The notes beneath the pieces are model-generated. The model made no database searches. It was not told where the DNA came from and was given only the letters and a program-made list of their open reading frames with translations. From positions 558,001 to 622,000 of the forward strand of contig OZ252022.1 of assembly GCA_965247615.1 (NCBI GenBank): a stretch of DNA of 64,000 nt. The letters are read 5' to 3'. The position numbers and the translations under genes are program-made. This DNA comes from G965197715 sp965247615. Lineage in GTDB: Bacteria; Chloroflexota; Dehalococcoidia; Lucifugimonadales; UBA1127. How positions within the stretch are numbered: position 1 is the stretch's first letter; each line of letters starts with the position of its first letter. Below, in pieces: positions 7,428 to 13,737 of this stretch.

Positions 7428-9404
7428 TTGAGGACTTTCGCCGAGCTGCTGACCGTCTACATGGAGCGGACGGGGATTGGCGACGCCGAGTTTGCGCGAC
7501 GCATCCCCGTGAGCCGCCCGACCCTCATCCGGTGGAAGGAGGGCCTGACCGCTCGGCCCCGTTACCGCGAGGACGTCGCCCGCTGCGCCGAGATGCTCCG
7601 CCTGACGGTCGAAGAGACGGACGAGCTTCTGCTGGCGGCCGGGTTCTCTCCGAACGCCGCGCCGGCCCCAGCGGAATCGGCGCTGCCGGCCGACGCCCCC
7701 GCGGAGCCGGACGCCGCAGCCGACGACGCCCCGGCCGCCGCTGCTCCCGCCGCAGAGCCGGACTCCGCCCCCGCCGCCTCGGCCGCGACAGCCCCCGGCG
7801 CGGCCCCGAGACGGCGGCGCCTCTGGGTCGCTGTCGTGGTGTCGTTCCTGCTGGTCGCGACCGTTGCCGCGGTCGCCGCCGCGTTGGTCCTGAGGCCGGA
7901 GGACGACGCCGTCCATCCCAACGCGGCCCCTGGCGAGTCGCTGATCGTGGTCGCGCCCTTCGTCAACTACACCGCGGGGGGTCAGGGATTCAACGTCGTT
8001 GGCAGGCTTCGGGCGACGATGGACGGCGAGTTCCGGGAGGCCGGGCTCGCCGCCGTCCGGACTGTCGAATGGCCCTCAGAGATCGGCGGGGCGGTAGCCG
8101 CCGAGGAGGCGAGCAGACAGTCCGGCGCCGCGCTGGTGATCTGGGGCGAGTACGACAGCGGCCGCGTCATCGCCTGGTTCACGGTCCCGGGCAGCCGTTC
8201 CGCGCCGCGCGCGCAGCAGATCGTGGACATCGCGTCCTCCCCTGCGGAGCTGCCAACCACCATCAATATTGGACTGACCGACGAGGTCCGCCACGTCGCG
8301 CTGCTGACCCTGGGCCAGATCTACTTGGAGCAGCGGGAGTTCGATAGGGCCAAGACCATCTTGGTCCGCGCCCTGGACCCTCCACCCTCGGCGGCCGCTG
8401 CGCTGGCCAATCTCCGGTTCTTGCTGGGACGCGCCTACATGGGCGGTGAATTGGCCGACTTCGACGAGGCCATCTGGCTGTTCACGCAGGTCCTCGCCAT
8501 CCAACCGCAGTCCGTCGAAGCCCTCAACAGCCGCGCGCTCGCCTTCTTGGACCGCGGCAGAGCCGGCGACGGACAGCGGGCCGTCGCCGATCTACTCCGC
8601 GCGTTGAACATCAGGCCCGAACGCGCCGCGACCAGCCTTAATCTTGCCGTCGCCTACCTGGAGCGCGGTGAAGAAGGGGATGTGGACCACGCCTTGGTCA
8701 GCCTGGGGGAGGCGCTGTCGGCCCAGCCCGACTACGCCGGTGCGCTGGTCAACCGCGCTGGCGCCTACATCACGAGAGGGGCGCCAGGTGACTTGGACCG
8801 AGCGTTCGACGATCTCGACAGGGCCCTAGAAATCCAGCCAGACTTCGCCTCCGCATATCTCAATCGAGGGAACGCCCACCTGGCCCGCGGGTCGGCGGGC
8901 GATCTCGAGCGGGCCATTGCGGAGTTGGACCGCGCCATCGAGCTCTCTCCCAACCTGCCTGCGGCGCGGTTCAATCGCGGCCTGATCCATTCGGAGCTGG
9001 GAAACCAAAACGCGTCGCTGGCCGATCTACGCCGCGCGCAGGAGCTGAAGCCGCGTCTACCGGAGTACAATACTGCCCTCTGCTTGCAGCTGGCCCTAAC
9101 AGGGGACCCGCAGGAGGCAGTGCAATTCTGCGAACGGGCGATGGTCGTGGAGCCAGAGGGGTTTGCCAGCGATGCCACGGGCCTTGCCAATGCGTTGCTC
9201 GGGCGGCCGGAGCAAGCAATCGCCGACTTCGAGAGGTTTCTCGCCTGGGTGGACGCGTCCCCGCGTGATGGATGCCGGAGCCGCTATGCTCCCACCCGGT
9301 CGTCCTGGACCGCAGCCCTGAGCTCCGGGGCCGACCCCTTCGACGCGGCAACCCTGCACGAGCTACGACCCAGGCCGACCCTGCCTGGGGCCGCCCCCTG
9401 CTAG
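7428..9404 (+). CDS. Membrane protein with N-terminal HTH, TolB-like domain and TPR repeats
   Basis: The 658-residue protein starts at TTG 7428, 9 bp after a GGAG site; this start is chosen because the HTH begins at once. Residues 1-72 form a Cro/XRE-like helix-turn-helix ('FARRIPVSRPTLIRWKEG'). An Ala/Pro/Glu linker runs to ~127, and a single membrane helix spans ~131-155. Residues ~163-260 look like a TolB-N/FlgO-like domain ('LIVVAPFVNYTAGG', 'GAALVIWGEYDSG'). About eight TPR units then follow, with 'SAYLNRGNAHLARG' and similar repeats. The layout is that of a one-piece transmembrane sensor-regulator, with DNA binding inside and the sensor outside. The last ~40 residues are low-complexity. 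It is probably functionally linked to the divergent VWA lipoprotein. Confidence 0.82.
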   Translation: MRTFAELLTVYMERTGIGDAEFARRIPVSRPTLIRWKEGLTARPRYREDVARCAEMLRLTVEETDELLLAAGFSPNAAPAPAESALPADAPAEPDAAADDAPAAAAPAAEPDSAPAASAATAPGAAPRRRRLWVAVVVSFLLVATVAAVAAALVLRPEDDAVHPNAAPGESLIVVAPFVNYTAGGQGFNVVGRLRATMDGEFREAGLAAVRTVEWPSEIGGAVAAEEASRQSGAALVIWGEYDSGRVIAWFTVPGSRSAPRAQQIVDIASSPAELPTTINIGLTDEVRHVALLTLGQIYLEQREFDRAKTILVRALDPPPSAAAALANLRFLLGRAYMGGELADFDEAIWLFTQVLAIQPQSVEALNSRALAFLDRGRAGDGQRAVADLLRALNIRPERAATSLNLAVAYLERGEEGDVDHALVSLGEALSAQPDYAGALVNRAGAYITRGAPGDLDRAFDDLDRALEIQPDFASAYLNRGNAHLARGSAGDLERAIAELDRAIELSPNLPAARFNRGLIHSELGNQNASLADLRRAQELKPRLPEYNTALCLQLALTGDPQEAVQFCERAMVVEPEGFASDATGLANALLGRPEQAIADFERFLAWVDASPRDGCRSRYAPTRSSWTAALSSGADPFDAATLHELRPRPTLPGAAPC

Positions 9405-9410
9405 GGGGCG
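9392..9410 (+). terminator. GC hairpin over the stop codon of the HTH-TPR gene
   Basis: CGCCCCC at 9392-9398 pairs with GGGGGCG at 9404-9410 across a 5-base loop that contains the TAG stop. No T-run follows, so intrinsic termination would be weak. It may simply be an mRNA 3' structure. Confidence 0.3.
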
Positions 9411-9448
9411 TGGGTCGTCTCCCAAGGATGGGCGACGGCAACCTGAAG

Positions 9449-9468
9449 CAGGGTGATGAAGAACGCGA
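9449..9468. repeat. Left copy of 20-bp imperfect direct repeat flanking the DUF262-HEPN cassette
   Basis: The sequence here matches 11577-11596 at 18 of 20 positions, and the last 13 bases (ATGAAGAACGCGA) are identical. The two copies lie 2.1 kb apart in the same orientation, on either side of the DUF262-HEPN gene pair and the AT-richer DNA around it. This pattern fits attachment sites or a target duplication of a small mobile cassette. No integrase or transposase lies between them. Confidence 0.5.
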
Positions 9469-9690
9469 CGTGCTTAGTTGCCACGGACCTGGAGGTCCGC
9501 CCCGCGCGGTATGTTGTCGGCCAACCGCACGGTGATCAAAGCAGCGATGCAGTACTCGCACGAGCAAGGGCTCACGCCCCGCGTGCTCAACGCCCCAGGA
9601 GATCTACGCGCCGACCTTACTCGACAGCTAGGGGAAAGCTATGGTACTTCATAGCGGTAAGCAATGCATCAATCTCTCGTATACCCTCAG

Positions 9691-10251
9691 CTATGGCGGT
9701 GACAGTTCTGTAGTCGTCCTGCGGGTCAATCGGCTGTAAGGCTCTGCCCGCTCTATGGGCAAACTCACCTCGACCCTGGCCGATTCATCGATCTTCTGAA
9801 TCCACCCCCTGTTGATATTTGCCTCGCGAATGCCAATTGGAAATAGCAACCGAAGTACATCATGTTCCCTGATGCCATGGTTGGTACGCCTCGCAAATTT
9901 GCTAAAGTCCTGATGGGCTTTCTCCAATTTGGAAAGCAAGTCTGGTCTTGATCCAACCTCCAGTCTAGAAGGAACGCCATGATCGGTCGGGGAGTAAGCC
10001 ACGAGCGATACCGTAGAAGGCCCGATGCGAGCCGTGCTCTTCCACTCCTGAACACACCGGGTCGCAGCATCCGTAGCGATTTCCTCCAGGCAGGCTTCTA
10101 TTTCGGCATGGGCCAGTAGTCGATATCCAATTGCCAGGTCATACTGGCGAGGAGTATATGCCCCTGTCGGACTGAATGCCCTTGGGAGAAAATGTCGACT
10201 GAGCTCTCTCAGTCGACTCATGAGCTCACGATACCGGGCAGAGTTGGACAA
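9691..10251 (-). CDS. RiboL-PSP-HEPN-like RNase protein, frameshifted before its catalytic motif
   Basis: The open frame gives 186 residues from a TTG at 10251, 5 bp after the DUF262 stop. The body ('AIGYRLLAHAEIEACLEEIA', 'GIREHDVLRLLFPIGI', 'INRGWIQKIDE') looks like the RiboL-PSP HEPN family. At about 9784 the frame breaks. The continuation in another frame reads 'IGQGRGEFAHRAGRALQPID' and carries on to a stop at 9617-9619. That segment holds the HEPN signature R-x4-H (codons at 9770-9772 and 9755-9757), which the as-written product lacks. One missing A after GATGAA would restore a complete protein (9617-10251). HEPN proteins are often toxin RNases in defence loci, and pairing with DUF262 is a recurrent arrangement. 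As written, the gene is inactive or the base call is wrong. Confidence 0.6.
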   Translation of the reverse strand: MSNSARYRELMSRLRELSRHFLPRAFSPTGAYTPRQYDLAIGYRLLAHAEIEACLEEIATDAATRCVQEWKSTARIGPSTVSLVAYSPTDHGVPSRLEVGSRPDLLSKLEKAHQDFSKFARRTNHGIREHDVLRLLFPIGIREANINRGWIQKIDESARVEVSLPIERAEPYSRLTRRTTTELSPP

Positions 10252-10256
10252 TCGAC

Positions 10257-11024
10257 CTACACCCGAATCCGACCGTTGCTCAAAATAGGGACAGCGATGT
10301 CGATTTCAGTTACATCCCTCAGCGCTCCGCCCCATTCACTCAGCCTGGTGAATGTGGAATCCACACTCTTGGTCGTCGTTTGAATGGATTCACGAAAAGC
10401 ACGATTCGAGTCGCAAAGCCGTTTGTACGACTCGATCACTGCCTTTGAGTTAGCTTGTGCGGCACCAGCGACATCACTGCGGGCAAAATAATAAGTCATC
10501 ACATCAAATACAGCTCGGTTAAACGGACCCTGATACTTGTTCGAATCCCATCTTCGAAACGCGTCTGCGGCGAAGATGCCGATCGTCGCATCAATCGCAC
10601 TGTCGCAGAGCCGAGCAATCTCCTTGATCTCCGGCTCCCTGTCAGACCATTGCCGATTGAGAGTGTCGCAGGTAGAGTCGAGGAAGTCCTTAAGGTTACC
10701 AGAATACTCACCAAGATGCTCATGGAATCCGAAGAATCTCAACAGTATTTCTACGTCCCGCATGCGGAAGTCGGGAGCCTTCAGCTTAAGGGCGCGCCTG
10801 ATGGCTTCACTATCAGCACTATAGTCAGCTATGAAATCAATGAAGGGGCCGGGCCGCAATGCTTGCCTCAACTCTTGGGTGGATAGCGGCAGGTTGCCAG
10901 TGTTGAGTCTAAGGAACACTCTGTACAAGAAGTTCTCATCGCTCCAATTCCGAACAACGACGCTCCTAATGGTTTGATTCTCATACCAAGCAACCTCGCT
11001 GAGCAGACTAGGGTCGTCATTCAT
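10257..11024 (-). CDS. DUF262 (ParB-like nuclease-type) protein, C-terminal fragment
   Basis: This 255-residue frame is the distal part of a DUF262 protein whose N-terminus is encoded in the overlapping upstream frame at 11021-11458. The reading continues naturally across the break: in this frame, DNA upstream of the apparent start encodes 'DEFDTLRLTGLEIKTVLEGK', linking to 'WYENQTIRSVVVRNW' and 'VFLRLNTGNLPLSTQELRQA', all typical of DUF262. The break sits at an A4 run (11097-11100), where one extra A would fuse both parts into about 400 residues. DUF262 domains occur in type IV modification-dependent nucleases such as GmrSD and in many defence systems. The second half has no HNH/DUF1524 motif that I can see. 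It is transcribed before the HEPN gene with a 5-bp gap. Confidence 0.62.
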   Translation of the reverse strand: MNDDPSLLSEVAWYENQTIRSVVVRNWSDENFLYRVFLRLNTGNLPLSTQELRQALRPGPFIDFIADYSADSEAIRRALKLKAPDFRMRDVEILLRFFGFHEHLGEYSGNLKDFLDSTCDTLNRQWSDREPEIKEIARLCDSAIDATIGIFAADAFRRWDSNKYQGPFNRAVFDVMTYYFARSDVAGAAQANSKAVIESYKRLCDSNRAFRESIQTTTKSVDSTFTRLSEWGGALRDVTEIDIAVPILSNGRIRV

Positions 11025-11458
11025 GTCAGCGAGATTCTTGCCTTCCAGGACGGTCTTGATTTCGAGTCCAGTGAGTCTGAGGGTATCGAACTCATCTTTT
11101 CATCATTGGAAACAAACCTGCGAATGGCAAACAGCCTCTGCTTGCCATCGATGACAATATATTGACCCCGACTATCCTTCTTCTCGGCTAGTACCAACTG
11201 TGGAACGGGCAAGCTTAGGAACAGAGATTCTATGAACGCGCTCTTTCGTTTGTTAGTCCAAGCCTCTCTACGCTGGAAGCTAGGATTCAAGTCGATGTTG
11301 CCTTTCTTGAGCTGGCTAACGATGGTCTCCGTGGTCCAGTCTGATGACGTGACCATCGCTTGGATGGGTTGGACTTGGAGGTCTTGTTCTTGGAGCTTCG
11401 AAGGGTCTTCGTCGAAAAGGTTATCGACGTCTAGGCTCTCATCGAATCCTGTAGTCAT
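11021..11458 (-). CDS. DUF262 protein, N-terminal fragment
   Basis: The 145-residue frame starts at the ATG at 11458. It contains the DUF262 core: 'GNIDLNPSFQRREAWTNKRK', then 'ESLFLSLPVPQLVLAE', and the diagnostic 'YIVIDGKQRLFAI' (the D-G-[KQ]-Q-R motif). After 'RRFVSNDEK' the frame loses similarity and stops at 11021, while the neighbouring frame continues the family pattern. The full gene would be 10257-11458 on the minus strand. Base composition in this region is visibly more AT-rich than in the surrounding genes, which supports horizontal transfer. Confidence 0.65.
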   Translation of the reverse strand: MTTGFDESLDVDNLFDEDPSKLQEQDLQVQPIQAMVTSSDWTTETIVSQLKKGNIDLNPSFQRREAWTNKRKSAFIESLFLSLPVPQLVLAEKKDSRGQYIVIDGKQRLFAIRRFVSNDEKMSSIPSDSLDSKSRPSWKARISLT

Positions 11459-11527
11459 GGCTCTTCCCCGGGATTTTCCATATTGGTAGTCTTCAGGCTC
11501 AAAGGGCAGCCCAAATGCGACGATAGT

Positions 11528-11533
11528 ATTATA
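11528..11533 (-). promoter_or_regulatory. Candidate -10 box (TATAAT) for the DUF262-HEPN operon
   Basis: A perfect TATAAT on the minus strand lies about 70 bp upstream of the DUF262 start codon. The hexamer 17 bp further upstream is not a good -35 match, so the assignment rests on the -10 and its position. Confidence 0.35.
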
Positions 11534-11576
11534 GTTAGGGCTTGCAAGGCCATTCAGTAGTCAGTCTATCCAATAA

Positions 11577-11596
11577 CAGGCTAATGAAGAACGCGA
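11577..11596. repeat. Right copy of 20-bp imperfect direct repeat flanking the DUF262-HEPN cassette
   Basis: It matches the left copy at 9449-9468 in 18 of 20 bases, in the same orientation. It marks the point where the AT-richer cassette gives way to the GC-rich DNA that carries the IS remnant. Confidence 0.5.
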
Positions 11597-11749
11597 GTGG
11601 GCGGGTCTAGAGAGGGGGCCGGTTTCAGCGCTGTGGGGCCGTTGGACGCCGATTCGGAGTAAGGAGCGCCGTGGGTGGCCCCTGATCGGGCCGCTGGCGC
11701 CGCCGGTTAGGGCATGTCATCCTCAACTGGCAGGGGCCGCCCCCGGAGA

Positions 11750-12003
11750 TCAGGGCGGGGGCATAAGCTTGGCGGTGCGCACGAGGTTGTACGCCGCCAA
11801 AGCCATCTCCACCCACAGGCCGTTGCGGGCCACGCCGCAGTAGCGCAGCTTCTTCCCGCCCCGACAGTCCTCAGCCAGCCGAGCACCTCCTCGGCCCGCT
11901 TGCGCACCCGCTGGCTCGCCGCGCACCCCGCGCGACGGCTCGTCCGCCGGTCCAGGGCCGAGTGCCGTTGCTTCATGGCGACGTGGGGCGTGATGGGGAG
12001 CAA
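11750..12003 (-). pseudogene. IS5-family transposase remnant (C-terminal end only, frameshifted)
   Basis: From 12003 one frame reads 'TPHVAMKQRHSALDRRTSRR' and 'SQRVRKRAEEVLGWLRTVG'. The match then shifts to a second frame with 'KKLRYCGVARNGLWVEMALA' and 'AYNLVRTAKLMPPP', ending at the stop at 11750. This is the end of an IS5-type DDE transposase, with the last catalytic Glu inside 'RAEEVLGW'. Only about 85 codons remain. The left part abuts a phosphatase fragment directly, so the element or its surroundings have been truncated and rearranged. Confidence 0.65.
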
Positions 12004-12009
12004 ACGCGA

Positions 12010-12400
12010 GGAGGGTTTGCCAGGATTTTTGCCCGGCGGCGTTCTTGGCGAGGAACCAGCATGTCAGGGCGTCGGAAGCCAAGATCAACCGGTCCGCGGG
12101 CGCGCACTCCCCGCATGTGCCGGCGGACCCCTTCCCACAGGTCCCCGGCGTTGGCCGGGTTGCTGCAGACCAGGGCGGGACTGTTGTCAAACTGGGCGGT
12201 GTCTTCCAGGGGGAAGGACGAGTACAGCCGGCCGCCGCGGACGACAAAGAGGCAGCTATCCCCCATGGCCACCGCCTGCCAGGAGAGCGGCCGGGAGTCG
12301 TCCGGGGCAACCCCAATGGTCAGTCCCAAATTGCGGACGAGCGCCGACCGGCGCTTTGAGGCTACCGGCGTCAACCGCATGCTGGGGGATGCGGCATACA
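12010..12400 (-). pseudogene. PP2C-type protein phosphatase fragment, frameshifted
   Basis: Reading down from 12400, one frame encodes 'SWQAVAMGDSCLFVVRGGRL', 'YSSFPLEDTAQFDNSPALVC' and 'LWEGVRRHMRG'. At about 12115 the match moves to another frame with 'CAPADRLILASDALTCWFLA' and 'KSWQTLLAF'. Together these resemble the C-terminal half of a PP2C-like serine/threonine phosphatase: a GDS motif, a strand pair, then 'DRL-LA-DAL-CWFL'. The N-terminal half is absent on the tRNA side, and the IS5 tail begins immediately after. The call comes from recognising the motif pattern and was not searched. Confidence 0.5.
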
Positions 12401-12487
12401 GGCAGCAGGTTGGGGTCGAGTAGACGGCTCCGGTCCAATCTGGAGAGGGTTAACCGCACCGGTGGAGGTACGCAGTGTGAGGGTGAT

Positions 12488-12562
12488 TGGCTCCCCGAGC
12501 AGGATTCGAACCTGCGACCCGCCGGTTAACAGCCGGCTGCTCTACCGCTGAGCTATCGGGGA
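12488..12562 (-). tRNA. tRNA-Asn (GTT)
   Basis: Read on the minus strand, a complete cloverleaf is present: acceptor TCCCCGA/TCGGGGA, D-arm with AGCTCAGCGGTAGAGC, an anticodon stem-loop with the loop CTGTTAA (anticodon GTT), and a T-arm with GGTTCGAATCC. The discriminator base is G and a CCA end is encoded. Its 3' end faces the decayed island at 9.4-12.4 kb, which is the usual side for integration events. Confidence 0.95.
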
Positions 12563-12671
12563 ACGGGTGGGGTGCTGGCGCCATTCGCGACCCTTGGCGA
12601 GGCAGGCTCAGTATAGCATCCGGCCGGGAGGCTCTCAAGGCGTCTTGGCGGCGATCTCCACGACGGGGGCG

Positions 12672-12700
12672 TTGACAGCCTGCGGAAGGATCACTACACT
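12672..12700 (+). promoter_or_regulatory. Sigma-70-type promoter of the ribosomal superoperon
   Basis: TTGACA at 12672-12677 and TACACT at 12695-12700 are separated by 17 bp, 57 bp upstream of the rpsL start. The leader in between contains a GGGCCC/GGGCCC hairpin at about 12720-12737. As no other promoter this strong was seen before rpsI, this is probably the main promoter for the whole block. Confidence 0.75.
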
Positions 12701-12756
12701 AGCTTATTGTTGTCTGCTGGGCCCCGCCGGAGGGCCCTGGCTGTAGAAGGAAGCAA

Positions 12757-13200
12757 GTGCCCACAATCAATCAGCTGATACGCAAGGGAAGAGAACCGCT
12801 TCGCAAGAAGAGCAAGGCGGTGGCGCTGCATTGGCACCACAACTCGCTGCGGAACCGCACGCGATGGACGGCAGCGGGGGTCCCCCAAGCCCGGGGCGTG
12901 TGTGTGCAGGTGCGGACAATGACGCCGAAGAAGCCGAACTCGGCGCTGCGGAAGGTGGCCAGGGTACGGCTCACCACGGGCGTGGAGGTCACGGCGTATA
13001 TCCCCGGCGAGGGCCACAACCTGCAGGAGCACTCCGTGGTCCTGGTTCGCGGGGGACGGGTCCCCGACCTTCCGGGCGTCCGCTACCACATTGTCCGGGG
13101 CGCCTTGGACACAGGCGGCGTGGCTGATCGCAAGCGGGGCCGCAGCAAGTACGGGACCAAGCGAGAGCGGGGTTCCAGGGGCGAAGGACAGCGGCGGTAA
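12757..13200 (+). CDS. rpsL: 30S ribosomal protein uS12
   Basis: The protein has 147 residues and a GTG start after GAAGGA. It has the family's 'MPTINQLIRKGREPLRKKSK' start, the decoding-site 'PKKPNSALRKVARVRL' and 'PGEGHNLQEHSVVLVRGGRV'. Compared with the usual form (about 123-137 residues) there is an insertion of roughly 15 residues between 'KAVAL' and 'PQARGVC' (the segment 'HWHHNSLRNRTRWTAAG'). Its C-terminal tail is basic. uS12 monitors codon-anticodon pairing in the A site. First gene of the block, 3 bp before rpsG. Confidence 0.97.
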   Translation: MPTINQLIRKGREPLRKKSKAVALHWHHNSLRNRTRWTAAGVPQARGVCVQVRTMTPKKPNSALRKVARVRLTTGVEVTAYIPGEGHNLQEHSVVLVRGGRVPDLPGVRYHIVRGALDTGGVADRKRGRSKYGTKRERGSRGEGQRR

Positions 13201-13203
13201 ATA

Positions 13204-13671
13204 ATGCGCAGACACAAAGCAGAGATTCGAATCATCCTCCCGGATCCCAGGCATGGGAGCGTGGAGTTGGCGCGCTTCATCAACATCATGATGACCCGTG
13301 GCAAGAAGACCACGGCCCAACGTGTCATGTATGGAGCACTCAACATTGTGGAGCAGCGAGCCAGACGGCCTTCCCTGGAGGTGTTCCAGGAGGCCATCCA
13401 GAACTCGACGCCTCAGCTCCAAGTGAAATCACGCCGGGTGGGCGGTGCCACCTATCAGGTGCCCATCGAGGTCACATCCCGGCGTGGTAATGCCCTGGCC
13501 ATGCGGTGGATCATCAGGAGTGCGCGGGGTCGGAAGGGCCGTCCCATGCACGAGAAGCTGGCGCAGGAACTGCTCGACGCTTCTCGCGGTGAGGGGGCGG
13601 CGGTCAAGCGGCGTGAGGACGTGCATCGCATGGCCGAAGCGAATAGAGCCTTCGCACACTACCGCTGGTAG
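13204..13671 (+). CDS. rpsG: 30S ribosomal protein uS7
   Basis: The 155-residue length is typical for uS7, the primary 16S 3'-domain binder of the 30S head. Recognised by 'FINIMMTRGKKTTAQRVMYG', 'YQVPIEVTSRRGNALAMRWI' and the ending 'AEANRAFAHYRW'. ATG start, 3 bp after rpsL, so translation is probably coupled. In E. coli this protein represses the str operon by binding its own mRNA; the short rpsL-rpsG gap here leaves no room for the E. coli-type site. Confidence 0.97.
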   Translation: MRRHKAEIRIILPDPRHGSVELARFINIMMTRGKKTTAQRVMYGALNIVEQRARRPSLEVFQEAIQNSTPQLQVKSRRVGGATYQVPIEVTSRRGNALAMRWIIRSARGRKGRPMHEKLAQELLDASRGEGAAVKRREDVHRMAEANRAFAHYRW

Positions 13672-13737
13672 TAGCCCCGCGAAGCGAAACATCACCAGAG
13701 GGTTTGTGCCTCTGTTAGCCTGTGGAGAAGGACTGTC

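Noticed and set aside
9511..9653. A short plus-strand frame reading 'VIKAAMQYSHEQGLTPRVLN'
   Set aside because: It looks somewhat protein-like and could be a remnant of an oxidoreductase C-terminus, but it is under 50 codons, lacks upstream similarity, and overlaps the restored end of the HEPN gene.
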